This document shows positions 41,480 to 53,124 of a stretch of 64,000 nucleotides of DNA, one piece after another. The position numbers were made by a program, and so were the translations under genes. Within the stretch, counting starts at the first letter, position 1; each line of letters begins with the position of its first letter. The DNA is from Nothophaeocryptopus gaeumannii (taxonomy: Eukaryota; Ascomycota; Dothideomycetes; Mycosphaerellales; Mycosphaerellaceae): positions 434,001-498,000 of the forward strand of contig JASISA010000022.1 in NCBI GenBank assembly GCA_031771865.1. The letters are read 5' to 3'. The notes beneath the pieces were generated by a model that was given only the letters and a program-made list of their open reading frames with translations, was not told the origin of the DNA and did no database searches.

Positions 41480-42805
41480 CGTGTCGCCTGCTCAACAACA
41501 GCTAGGCGCAGCGCTAATGCGTTACTTATCTGGACTTCAAATATCTCTCCTTCACGCAATTTTCCACACGTGTTTGGCCTCTCTTCTCGTCTGCTTCACA
41601 TCCCTCCGACCAACGTTTCCTCGCAGGAGCTTCGTAACTCAGTCCCGCCAGAGGGATCTGACTCCTACCCAGGCACCGGCTGGCTCAATGAAATGAAGAG
41701 CCCGCCGAAATGGGGCTCGCCGAGACATGAGTGGAGCTGACGATGGAGCTTGGCTCGAACAGAACCGATCGAAACCTTGAAATGGAAAAGAGACGGCTGA
41801 GACAAGACCCGGAATGTGCTAACGGCAGAGGAAGAGGGAGCTGAGCACGAAATCGTTTCAAGTGAAGACACAAGACTTGTCTCCACCGGTCGGAAGGGGA
41901 CATTCTCTCATACTCTGCGGGTTCACGGTCTGTCCTGAATGTGAGTTTGAAGCTTCGACACCCACATTCATCTTTTATCCTTGCAGTGAACAGCGAGTGG
42001 GGCTTGTCACACTGACAGCTCCCTCTGTACCAGAATCGGACGGGCGAGCATCAATGCGAGCGTAGACACCACCGCGCGGTGTCGAGGCGGACGACTTCCG
42101 ACGAGTCGTCCAGCACCGCGGCTTCCGCCGATGACTGCCCACCCAGCCACTACAGCATGGCCCCGCTGCAGCAGCGCGGCTACCCGCCGAGCGGATACAG
42201 ACATGTGCCCGCTCCGCACGCGCCGCAGCCGCCGCCGCACAGCCATGGTGGCTACCCTCCAAGCATGACCGCCACGCCTGGCTACCCGCCAGGTCCATTC
42301 CCGTTCATCTGGTATAACCATGGACGAGGAACTGGTTGCGCTTGCAGATGTGACCTTGCTATTGTACCTGCAACCCACCAGTTAGATGCGTTTGGCAAGG
42401 CACGTTGTCTGACGAATGGTATACAATAATGCGCATGCTAAGGAGCCAAGTCTGGAGTAAACCGGATGCTCGTGAGTGTATGTCTCTCAGACCCCGCACC
42501 GCCTTGTCTGCCAGTTCGAGACATCCAATAAGGGAACGAGATAGCCCTACTTGAAGGCTGGCGTGCTGCTGACATCTGGAATAGCTTTTGTATGTCTTAC
42601 TCAGTGTTCTCAATCCACTGAGCCTTGGTTTCGCCCGTCCTCGTACCCAGTGCTTTCAATTCACCAAGCCTTGGTTTCGCCCGCGCTCGGTTCTTCACAG
42701 CAGTTTCAATCAACACATAAAGCCGGTTGTGCTCCCAAGTCGTTCCTTCCGGACTAAGCTGCAATCTCACTGCAAGAAAAATCAAATCCCTGCTAGTACA
42801 CGAAA
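41480..42805. other. Intergenic with a possible coding fragment
   Basis: A Pro/Tyr/His-rich frame at about 42,079-42,430 (QQRGYPPSGYRHVP, HSHGGYPPSMTATPGYPPG) looks like a piece of a low-complexity protein domain but is isolated. A short direct duplication (CCTTGGTTTCGCCCG) occurs near 42,624 and 42,670. Confidence 0.3.
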
Positions 42806-45800
42806 ATGATTTCCCCCGAACGCGCCCTTTACCTCTTTCATCATGTTTTTCTCCCTCCTAAAACACCGCAAAAAAATGATCTTCAATCCGATGTTGGGCA
42901 TGTCTTTTTTGATGAAGTTTATACGGCGCTCTTGGAGTTCGAAAATATTGTTTCTGGTCATGCCGGATTGTCCATTGCCCCCGTTTCTCAAATGATCTGC
43001 ACGATGCGTGCCGTTCATCACGATGCTACCCACGACCTCCTCGAAGCCGAGGTTCTCAAAGCCGTCAGGAGCCTCATAAGCCAAGGTTTGATCTCTGAAC
43101 TTGAGCGTTTGCTGAACTCGCTAACGAGAAGTAGGCGGCTTCATTCCCCCCTTTGTTCGAGCTCAGAATGCCGCGGTTATCATTCGTAAGACTAATGACC
43201 AGGTCTGCTTCGAGCTCTTCGAAGTATCGCCCTGTAACGAAGCAGCGATGGCTACCACGGGAAGGCTCGTTCGTCATTTTCCGGCGTCCGTGATAGAAGC
43301 CAGAGATGATGTAGCCAGGGACAGTGACTTCCAGGCACAGGTTGCCAAGACGCTGGCTCAAATGAGTCACCAAGCAGTACCAGGGCAGCAGCCGAAAGTC
43401 AAAAAAGGGGGTAGCCTACACGACGAGCTCCGTGACACTACTCACCCGGGAATGATAACGGATGTCTTCGAGGGAATCCTACCAGGTCTCGGTCGCGCCG
43501 TCTCTTCCGCCAGCATCTTGAAACATACGCGAGAGGAGATATGCTGGTCCGATGCCAAATTTCCGTGGCGTCGATCCCCAATGTGGCTGCTGGTGCGAGT
43601 CTCCCTTCAGCTCTCTTTCTGCCGACTTGCTCCATCTCCGTCGGATGGATGCTTGGTTTACAAGAAGTTCATGGTATTTTTCATGACACACATCGTCCGA
43701 CACTTACCTCGCGCGCAGCTCCCGAGTGAGATCCTCTAAGCCATGCATGCCAAGATCTCACGTCGCCTGCTCAAACTTCCGGAAAATGACTTCGACTTGA
43801 CCGCCACAGTGGATCGAGTTGTCGGCGAAAGTCACAGAGATGTCGCCGAGCGCTGGGCCACGAGACAAGCCATCGACAAGCGCGACTTGGAACTGGCGTC
43901 GCTCCCTACGCTAAATTTCGGGCAGGACTGCGTCTTACGACTCCCCGACGTCAAACCATTTATTTGCGCCGCTCTTGAAGATGGTGGGAAGCAATCTCAG
44001 CCGGATGTACTTCCTAGATCAAGTTTGGCGATATTCACGACTCGCACCCTCCCTGATCTTCGCTTTGGAGACGAGTCCGGCAGCGCTCTCGAGGGACTCC
44101 ACGCTTTCGAAAAGTGGGTCGCAGCGAATCTATCACGCTGGCAGGAAGAAAACTCGACATCCGATGCCTGTGCAAGATTGGGTCAACTCCTCCAGATATA
44201 CCATCGTCGAGCAGTGCGGGAGTACGAGGGCGACCCCGAGGCCATTTCGGTCATATCCTGGTCTTGTTCGAGCTCTGGAGGGCGTGTGACCAGACTGTCA
44301 TAGCCGTAAACCCCCTTCTCGAGGAGTATGACCCTGGCGTTCCGAGACACTTGCTCCAGAACCTTTTGCTACCTTTCCAAGATCAGATGAGACGACTGGA
44401 TGAGATCGAGTCGTACCTTCAGCGCCGCGCGCGAAGCCGCTTGCCGACCTCCTTGCTTCATGACAATCATCATGCCGACAGCTTTTCAGCAAGATCTTTC
44501 GATCAGTCGGCCAAACATCAGCAGCTTCGTGAGGAGATAGAGCGGTGGGCAGCCACCACGAAACAAAGCAAAGTATGACAGTTTGATGCGGCTTCATCTT
44601 GAGTTTGCCGCCTGCGACTACCACGAAGAAGAGGTATACGGCTTCGGTACCAGCTGGTCTGATTCACGACACTCCCCATCCTGTCAAAAGTGTCGGTACC
44701 GTACAGAAGCGTCCAATCTCCAGATCAAAGTTCACGAGTGGCCCCTACCGGCGCATGTGGCCGAACTGAAGACGTTGATATTCGAGCTTTTGGTCCCGCA
44801 GTGGTATAGCCTCTGGCGAGACACACTCGTCTATCTACGGCACGATGCGCTCGGGGTCGTGTACGATCAAGTCACGCAGCCCAAGTCTATGCACTGTTTG
44901 TCACAGGACCCTCATCTTGCAAATAGATTCTACACCGGGCATCGAGGCCGGATCAGTCTGCTGTCGCAGACCAAGCCGCACGTCGGAACACACAGGAAGG
45001 GGAGAGAGCTCTCGACCAGCACGGAGGACGACATTTGTCTGTCCACGGGTCTGCGGTATTGCTACTTTGATAGTACCGCTGGTTGCTTCGTAGCCGCCAG
45101 CCACGAGACGGACACGATCCCGCAAGCGTGCACTTATCAGCTGCCCCTCCAGTCTAATGCTCTACAGAAATTCATCTGGCGTCCTGCCGCGGAACCACAG
45201 GGACCTTCCCCGAACACGGTGATTGCTGGCTAGGCGGATTGCCCGGCCCATCTTTCGCTTACCGAGTATAAAGATCTCTGCAGCATCCCTCTCGGCATTG
45301 AACTTCAATGGTGGGACATCGCTACACAGCTCATGGCGCCGACGATCAACTTCCAAAGGGTAGAGACGCTCCTCGTGGTACTGCAGTGCGTCTACCAGGC
45401 CGGACTGAACTCCGAGGAGGCCCAACACTGCGAAGCGGGCATCGAATGGTCGGCGACGTGCAATTTTGTGAGGTGCTCCTCCGAGCTCTCGAAGTGGCTT
45501 TGCAGAGAATCAAGGAGAATTGGGAGTGTCTGCAAAGTCTCGAGGTTCTCGTGGCCATTGCCCGTCGTCTGCTCTCTTTGACCTCGTCGGAAGACATCCG
45601 CTACGGCTGCTTGGCCTACCTCGTGGCGGCCCGTGAGACCGCGAGCGCTGGGTAATGGAGTTGCAATCAAAGTGTCAGGCCGCACAGCATCAAGCGGATC
45701 GAGACGAGTCTCGCGAGCGGCTCGTGCAGGCCGCGCTCGTCTGCACGAGTTCTTTCGATGTGGACGCTCGGTTTCAGGCCCAGACCCTGGCACCCATGAA

Positions 45801-48800
45801 GATGGCCTCGATCTTGATACAATGTAGTGTCATCATTTACCATGGCCACCATGCCCTCGACCGTCTCAAGGCAGGTCGAACGGCCTCTTTGCGTCTTCGT
45901 CATCAGCGTCTGCTTCATGACGTCCATGGAATTTTGGCTGAGAATCACGGCGCCTTAAACGATGCGGTACAGGCGACATGTGTGTCGTACCGACCCGGGA
46001 GGGATTGGGAATTGGTACAGGGCACTACCCACTGGGTGGTATCATCCTTCCTGCCCATCGGTGCCCGCACGAATTCCAAGGTACACCTCGACCTCCTCAC
46101 GGGCGATCTCCTAATCGATGGCTCCCCCTTCGATCGCCTGCCTCGGCAGTACGAAAAGTACACCTTCTATCGTGGTCTGTTTGGCCGGTCCACGATCGAA
46201 GTCGTGCCGACCAGCTCTCCCGGCATAAAGTTTGCTAGCAAGGACCGGTATCGAGGATACGAGTTGGGGTTTGGTATGTGCTATGCAGACCAGAGATCAG
46301 CCCCAGATATGGTCGTCCGCGCCACCGTCGACAGTAAAACATACTTACTCTTACCCTCTCGATTATTTCGGGGCGTCGTCCCCGATCCTCTGGTAGACGA
46401 CTTCTTCCATTGGTATGATGGGAGTCGCCATGTGGTGGATTTCCGCCCGCGTGCCGACCCCTGGACCCGCGGCTCTTCTGGGCAATGGATCCTGCGAATT
46501 CGGGACGATGACTCCGAGTGGCAGCTATTCCGGGCCAAAGACCAGGCGGTCTTGGTCGGATTGAAGGCTGAGACTGCACAGAGGCTGTCTCGTGTCTTCT
46601 CGCCGCTCGCACAGCCGTCCCGCATTCACACCCTCTTCATACCCTCCGCTACCTGCGTGATGATCGAATTTCCTGACCTCCATCTCGGCTTCTCTCTTCC
46701 CAAAGGCAGTACCCGACTTCAATCCCGTCAACTTCGCGAATTGTTCGTGGATGAAGACCAACAGATAGGGACGCTGATCGGATTCCGCAACAAAATTGCG
46801 CTTAGGGACGACCATGGGTCGCAACGGGTGATCTTGACCGTGGAAGGTCGCGTGACTCTTAGCCACGATTCGGAGACACCGCGACATCGCGCCGCCCAAG
46901 GAGGGGTCAACGCCGACGTGGACCTCACGCAGGTCTCCCGGGTCCATGCGTACCACGTAGATCCCCGCCTCGGGCGGCTGGTCGGAAACGGGAGCCTTGA
47001 GAGCAGGTTGTGGTTGACGTATATGCACGCGATCACTTCCTCCTGCCTCCAGGATCCTCTGACGGGCAAGACCGGCACCGAACAGGCCCTGTCTATCCTC
47101 CAATCCGCCGCAGTCAGGTCCTTCGCCCAGCTCACGCAACAGAACGCCGATCTCCTGGAGCTCATTGCAGGCTTGACACCGAAAAGGGCGTTCTACCCCG
47201 ATCATGAGCGAGTCATGCAGACCATAGCCTGGTCGTCCGCCCTCGGTTTCCTTGCACAACATGGTTCCTTCTACAAGTCCGTGATGTCGATATTTAGTCA
47301 AGCCCGGAGGTCTCAGATGTTCGATACTGGTTCGGTTGTGCGAATTCCCACGCTGTCCGATGTCGAACCAAATTTGCTCGAGCGTGACTGCATGCGCTCG
47401 TCGTCCTTTCGCGTGTCCGGATTTGGCGCCGAGGACTTTCGCTCCGACTGGGACGTGACATATTCTTCCCGGGAGGAGACCCAACAACGCGGTTCGACGG
47501 CCCACGTCATAGCCACCCTGATCGCTGGGCATGCGCTGTCACTGCACTGGGGTGCACCGTCAGCAAACGATTTGTGGCATCTTTTGGATACGTCAGTTTC
47601 CGTAAAAGGGCCTGAGCACGACTTGACAGGTGATTGGCTCAGATACGATGCTATGTACATTAAAGATGGAGTGTCTTTCGTGTCGCAGAACTGGCCCTCG
47701 CTCCACCGAACGCTCTGCGACAGCTCCATGCCGGACTGAACAAGTTTGCCGCGATTATGTGGCTATCGGCAGTCGGGTGCTCCGACATCGACAAGAGAAT
47801 CTTGGGGATGCTGGCGTGGTTTCACTCCACACCGAATTCGTCCACAGAGAATGCCCCGCATGAGCACGTCTTCCAAATGCGTCACGGCACCGCTGTCCAA
47901 AGTTCTCTACACGAAATCCTCTCGGCAAGTTCACGGGATTTCCATGCCAGCCCCGAGAGCAAACTATCGCAACAGCCGCACGAGACGCGCAAGTCTTTCG
48001 GCCGTCGAGTGAGGAATCTGTTCCAAGATAACCAAGCCCGTGCCATCGGATGCCTCAAATCTGAGCTCCAAAGTCAGTGGCCATGTCGTAAGCCCCGTCT
48101 CCCCAACGATGGTGGCCCAGAGCAGATCTATTCATACGTGGACAAACACAAGGCGCAGGCCACCTTGAATAAGAGGTTCGCGAGCTGCTTCGCTAATTTA
48201 CGGCTGCATGACTACGTCAGCGGTGTCGTGACCTCAGCGGCGGCTTCGCCGGTCATCGAGGTCCGTCCTTCCACGCGGTTGTTCTCTCACATAGGCTTTA
48301 CGCCTGCGGCGGTTCGATTTCTAGCTGATGAGAGCCTCTTCGACGACGAAGCACCCTACTTTGGCAGATCGACAGCGGATCGGGCGTCCTCACCCCGTGG
48401 AGGGCAGGCTCAGACCTTTCCGCGACTAAGGGCTTTTATTGCCAGATTGGAGACCAGGGCGGGCCAGTCTCAACATGAAGTGGAATACCTGGACAATCTC
48501 AAGCACAGTCTGGCCGCCCTCGAACAACAGACCCGAATATCTAACGAAAGAGTGCCAAGCCTACAGATTCTTCGTAATCAGATGACACTCCACCAGGCGA
48601 ATTTCAAGCAAATGGAACAGGAGCTGACGGAAGCGATCACACACGGCTCCAGCTCCGAAAGGCACCCTTCGGCTTTGTCGGAAATGGTTGGTCAGGGTCA
48701 GTGATCCCATGAGCTCAGTCAGTTCAGGCCTAGGGGGTTAGCTCGGATCGCTCGTCCTCTGAGGGTGATAGGACTGAACGTGATTGGCTCGCTCGAGCCG

Positions 48801-49386
48801 GCTCAAGCCGCGTGAGTGAATAGAAGGTCAATGAGGTCAATTATAAGGTATACTCTGTCTATAGCTGAGTTAGCAAAAGGTCTCTGAGACGTCACCATGA
48901 CTTGCTCACCTAAAGTCCCTGCTAAGCTCTACCTCATTGCTCACCGCCCTCACCGCCCTCTAATCCTAGTAATGAGAGTGATCTTCCTCATTATCTGAGT
49001 CGTAGTCAGCTGATACAGACGGTTGAGGGTCAAATTCTTCGCCTTTTGCTCTGCCAAGCCAATGCCTTAAGCACTCCGACACGTCGATAATGTCGTCACC
49101 AAGGCGCCTCCGGCGCTCTGTAATGAGGAGCTTAAGGGAGCTAAAGATGCGCTCTACCTCAGCCGACATTGAGGGGATTGCGAAGATATCCATGGCCATG
49201 CGGACGAGAGCTGGCACCGGCCGGCCATTGTTGGCGTATACGTCGTAGCGAATGCTCCAATACTCTAAGGCATCGTCGTAGGGGATGATATCGTCGCTTA
49301 GCCATTGATCCAGCGTGTCGATTGTACTAACGGCCGGCATCTTATGCCTTAGCTTTAGCCGCTTATAGTTGTTAAGAGCTAACGTA

Positions 49387-51219
49387 CCTCACAAGCGAGC
49401 CGCGCACCCAAGCGAGCCGCGCAGAAATCAGACGAATTTTTGATTAGACCCACAGAACAACACCAATATTGATTTAATAGCTATAATATCAAGAGCTACA
49501 TACCCTAGCAGTATGCTCAAATGATCCACACTTGCTACATCGAGGTGGTGCCTTTCTACCAGTGGGTCTTGGCTGCTTAGCTAGCAGCGCTGGATCAATA
49601 TTATTGCTTGTTTGAGGCGGTTGTTCAACAACTATTGCCCTCTGAACTAATTCCTGCCCTTCCTCAATAGTTAGAGACCCTCCCTGCTGGATAGTAGCCT
49701 TCTTTCGTGCCCTCTTCTGCTTCTGATGCTGATTTTCGGCTCTAAGTGCAGCTACCTCAGCTATCAAAAGTGCCTTCTCATGGACTACAGTCTCAAAGCC
49801 TTTGAGAAGCTGCTGGAAGGGCCGTTCACCAGAAGAAGCTGATAAGCGTCTTCTCTTGCGACCCTCAGTCAATACTAGCTAAGCTTGCTTCTTGACTTCA
49901 GGCAAGGTCCTTGGTGTTTTGGGGTCCCAAGAAGACTGGCTGCCTCGAGGTGATGGAGTAGCTTCAATAACTGGTCCGAGCTGAGAAAGTACCTGATCTG
50001 GATTGAATGGAACAAGGCCAGTTGCTCTGAAGCCAGAAGTAATGTTTCCAGTGGTCATAGCCTGCTGGTGTGCTGTAAGGAAGGCTGGTATGAACTCTTC
50101 TTTATTGATATGGTTGATGCCAAGCCTTAGCTTGTTCTCAATCTGAGAGCCATATGCCTTCTTTAGAGGCCCAAAACAGCTCACATCTAATGGCTGAAGG
50201 ATGTGAGAGGTATGAGCAGGCATGCAGAGAGTCGGGATCTTATTCTGGAGGCAGAAGTCTCTGAATTGAGCTGTGTGGTGGCTGCCATGGCCATCAAAGA
50301 TCAAGAGCCTCCATTGACTATGAGAATGCTTGGTGTTTTGATGAAAGTGCTCGATCCATTGGAGTCCAAGGGCATCATTAGTCCAGCCATTGTCACTGAC
50401 AGCGATTTTCCAGGTTCCAGGAAGGCCAGTCTGGTACCACTTGGCTTGATGAGTCTTGGCAGCAAAGATGATGAATGGTGGGATACACCAGCCCTTTGCA
50501 TTGATAGCTTCAATAGATGTGACCCACTCTCTGTTGCCTGGTTGGATTGTCCTTGGTCTTCCCTTTCGATCCGAGGTTGTGATGACCTTTGAGGTCGAGA
50601 TTACACCCATTTGAAAGCCAGTTTCATCAAAGTTGAAGATATCTTCTTCTGCAACACCATACTTTGCGATTGTGTCTCCTACCAGCTTGAACCATAAGCT
50701 GATAAGCTTTGTATCCTCACACTCTGCTCTTTGATAGTCTATCTTTCGATTATAGATGCTGCTAAGCTGTAGGTATCGTTTGACGAGGTTGGAGACCCAG
50801 TTCTTTCCGACCTTTTGAGGACGAGACGGATTCTTTGTGCGGAGCATAGTATTTGCTATCTCTTCGACTGCGACGCGCTGGAGAGGGAGCCCTTCAGCAG
50901 ACCTTTGAAGAATCTGCTGTAGAATAATTTGCTCTTCTTCAATTGTAAATTTCCGGGAGTTCGCAGGTGCTATAGCTCGGGGAAGGATACCCGTACGTCA
51001 TTCGCGAAGAGTTGTAAGTGGGACGTCGTAGATGCTTGCTGCTGTACGGAGTGATGAGACCTGGCTATTGTCGTATGCTTGAAGAGCTAGAGATATACGT
51101 CCTTCAATTCGAGAGGACATTATTACCAAAGATTATAATAATATAATAGAAAGAAAGCAGAGGACGCGTCGTGAACGTGTTTTGCGCGGCTCGCTTGGGT
51201 GCGCGGCTCGCTTGTGAGG
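49387..51219 (-). mobile_element. Fot1/pogo-type transposon (1,833 bp) in the last exon of the hAT transposase
   Basis: TA duplications at 49385-49386 and 51220-51221. The 37-bp terminal inverted repeats are perfect, start CCTCACAAGCG and contain two direct copies of AAGCGAGCCGCGC. The target was a small palindrome (ACGTACGT around the TA). Excision with one TA (1,835 bp) restores the hAT frame. Confidence 0.95.
49489..51120 (-). pseudogene. Fot1/pogo (DDE_1) transposase with two nonsense codons
   Basis: ATG 51120 (MSSRIEGRISLALQAY). A single frame of 544 codons runs to 49489, interrupted by TGA at 51000-50998 and TAG at 49881-49879. An N-terminal psq-type helix-turn-helix is followed by a CENP-B-like domain (SRKFTIEEEQIILQQIL). 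The catalytic region has Asp in IFNFDETGFQMG, Asp in LLIFDGHGSHHT and Asp in HILQPLDVSCFGPLK, a DD35D spacing as in Fot1. The C-terminus has a coiled coil and a zinc knuckle CSKCGSFEHTARVC after the second stop, confirming the tail belongs to the same protein. Confidence 0.85.
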
Positions 51220-51893
51220 TACGTTACAAACCTGCCTAAGGATAAGATTATATAAGCAATAGGTAGAGGCATTGCTAAGTTATAGCGACTGTAGCTCGAT
51301 CCGGCCGAGCATATTCGTCCTTATAGAGAGCTCTTACTATCGTAACGACCTAAGGTATCTAATCCCTCTTTATCTTATACTCGCTCTAATTCTCAACTAT
51401 CTACCGAGTCTTAATCGCAGGGTAGAGTAGCATAGCGGCATATACGGCTAGAGTCTCATCCATCTTGACAATATACTTCTCGAGCTTCGACCATGCTTTA
51501 CTGGCGCAGTCGCGGAGGTAGACGTTTTCGTCAGAGGGGTCTATCTCGAGCGCTTCCCCGTACACCGCCTCTGTCTTGTGAATTGAGACGTGAAGATAGT
51601 CCAGATTCTGCGCGTACGAGCTAAGTTCATCGTCGTTGCCCTCAGCATTGACCGTGACGTCGTAGAAGGGCTGCAGAGCTGAATGAATCATCTCAATCCT
51701 GTTCCAGTGGCGATCTTCGAGAGTATCGATAGGGATCCTGTGGATTGCCTTGAAGATTTGCAGGCGCTTCTTGAGATTGAGGCATCTTGTGAGGAAGATA
51801 AAGAAGCTGTTCCACCTTGTGTGGCATGCGTTGATGACCTGCGAGTAGTTATAGAAGTTAGAAAGTAAAGTGAATCGAAAACGACTAAGTTAA

Positions 51894-52496
51894 CGTGCCT
51901 CCGCCCGAAGCGAACACCTGGTCGTTCCGAAACATTTTTAGCCAAGCCCCAGTTCACCGCGCTACAACAACATGCAGACAGCATGTATTTTCGCGCGACT
52001 TTGCCATCTTCTGCTTCAGACACTCACGCATCGTCACCTGAATTTTGCAGGCCTCTTCTTGAGGGAAAGGCCGATCTTGGCGCGATAATAGGATGCGCGC
52101 TTGGAACGTCATTTCTGGAAATTCAGCTCGACTTCGCTCTGAAGACTCGACACAGAAAGCTGTCGTTCAAATAACAACGATAAGATATTGTTTGGCGCCG
52201 AATCTACAGGACCTGACTTTACTTGGACCAAAAAGCAGAGTTCTGTCCACCAATGCAGGGATATGAAGAAGCAGAGGGGTGTGCTTGTGCGAAGTAGCTT
52301 CGCTGCTGATATGTCTAGGACGGCTCGTCAAGCAGGTAAGCGAAAGTCACTTAATCGGCAGACCACGAAACAGCAAGCCGCTCCCAGGTAAGCGCCCACA
52401 GACCAGCTGCGGCCTGGCACGAGCCGAGGCGTTTCGAAAGTGCTTGATGCTGCAACCCGCAACTGGAAATAGAGCACAAAGCCGCTCGGTATAGTT
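51894..52496 (+). repeat. Left long terminal inverted repeat
   Basis: Near-identical, inverted, to 57031-57630. Contains a 67-codon frame (MFGAESTGPDFTWTKKQ) present in both copies. The roughly eight differences I can see between the arms are all transitions, mostly in the inner third. Confidence 0.9.
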
Positions 52497-53124
52497 ATGC
52501 TTACAAAGATCCGTATGCGCTATGCGCTTATGGTGGGTGAGATCAAGATATCTTGTTGATGTTGCTGAGATGCTGGAGAGACGAGGTGATATTGCAGTCG
52601 TTGGCGCGTAATGGCAATATGTGATGGCAGTATGTGTTAGCGTCATGGGGCATCATCTTTACCCCCCGCTAAACCGCTACACGTCATCCGCATGACTCAA
52701 GCACCGGAACAGTAGGGCCGTGGATCCTGGAAGTGTCTGTGAACTTCACGCGCACTTCAGCGTTTCTAATGCTCCCGATTGAACAGTACAGGAAAGTGGA
52801 AGTGCCATATGTACTGTGATATGTGTTGTAAAGTGCACAGGATCCTTGCTTTGATGCCAGGAATCCTGCAGATGTGATAGGAAAGACGAGCAGCTCACGT
52901 GACGGTGAGGCTGAGCTCGAGGAAGCCTTACAGCACTCAGCACTGCCTCACGACGCCTGCACAGCCCACCACAATGATGAAGAGGAAAGCCGTTACAATA
53001 CTCTTCTCTATCTGATCCTACGGCAATCACGTTTGATTTTCTTATACGCAAGTACGGGCTCCTCCGAGTCGCAAACCCCTACTTCGTTCCGGCGTCCGTT
53101 TGAGCGTCTCAGAACAGCACTGCG
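52497..53124. other. NLR upstream region inside the TTAA element
   Basis: Unique sequence between the left repeat and the NLR start; presumably holds the promoter. No motif stands out. Confidence 0.4.

Noticed and set aside
46525..47532. 335-codon minus-strand ORF
   Set aside because: Antisense shadow of the GC-rich DUF3638/DUF3645 gene; composition lacks family motifs.
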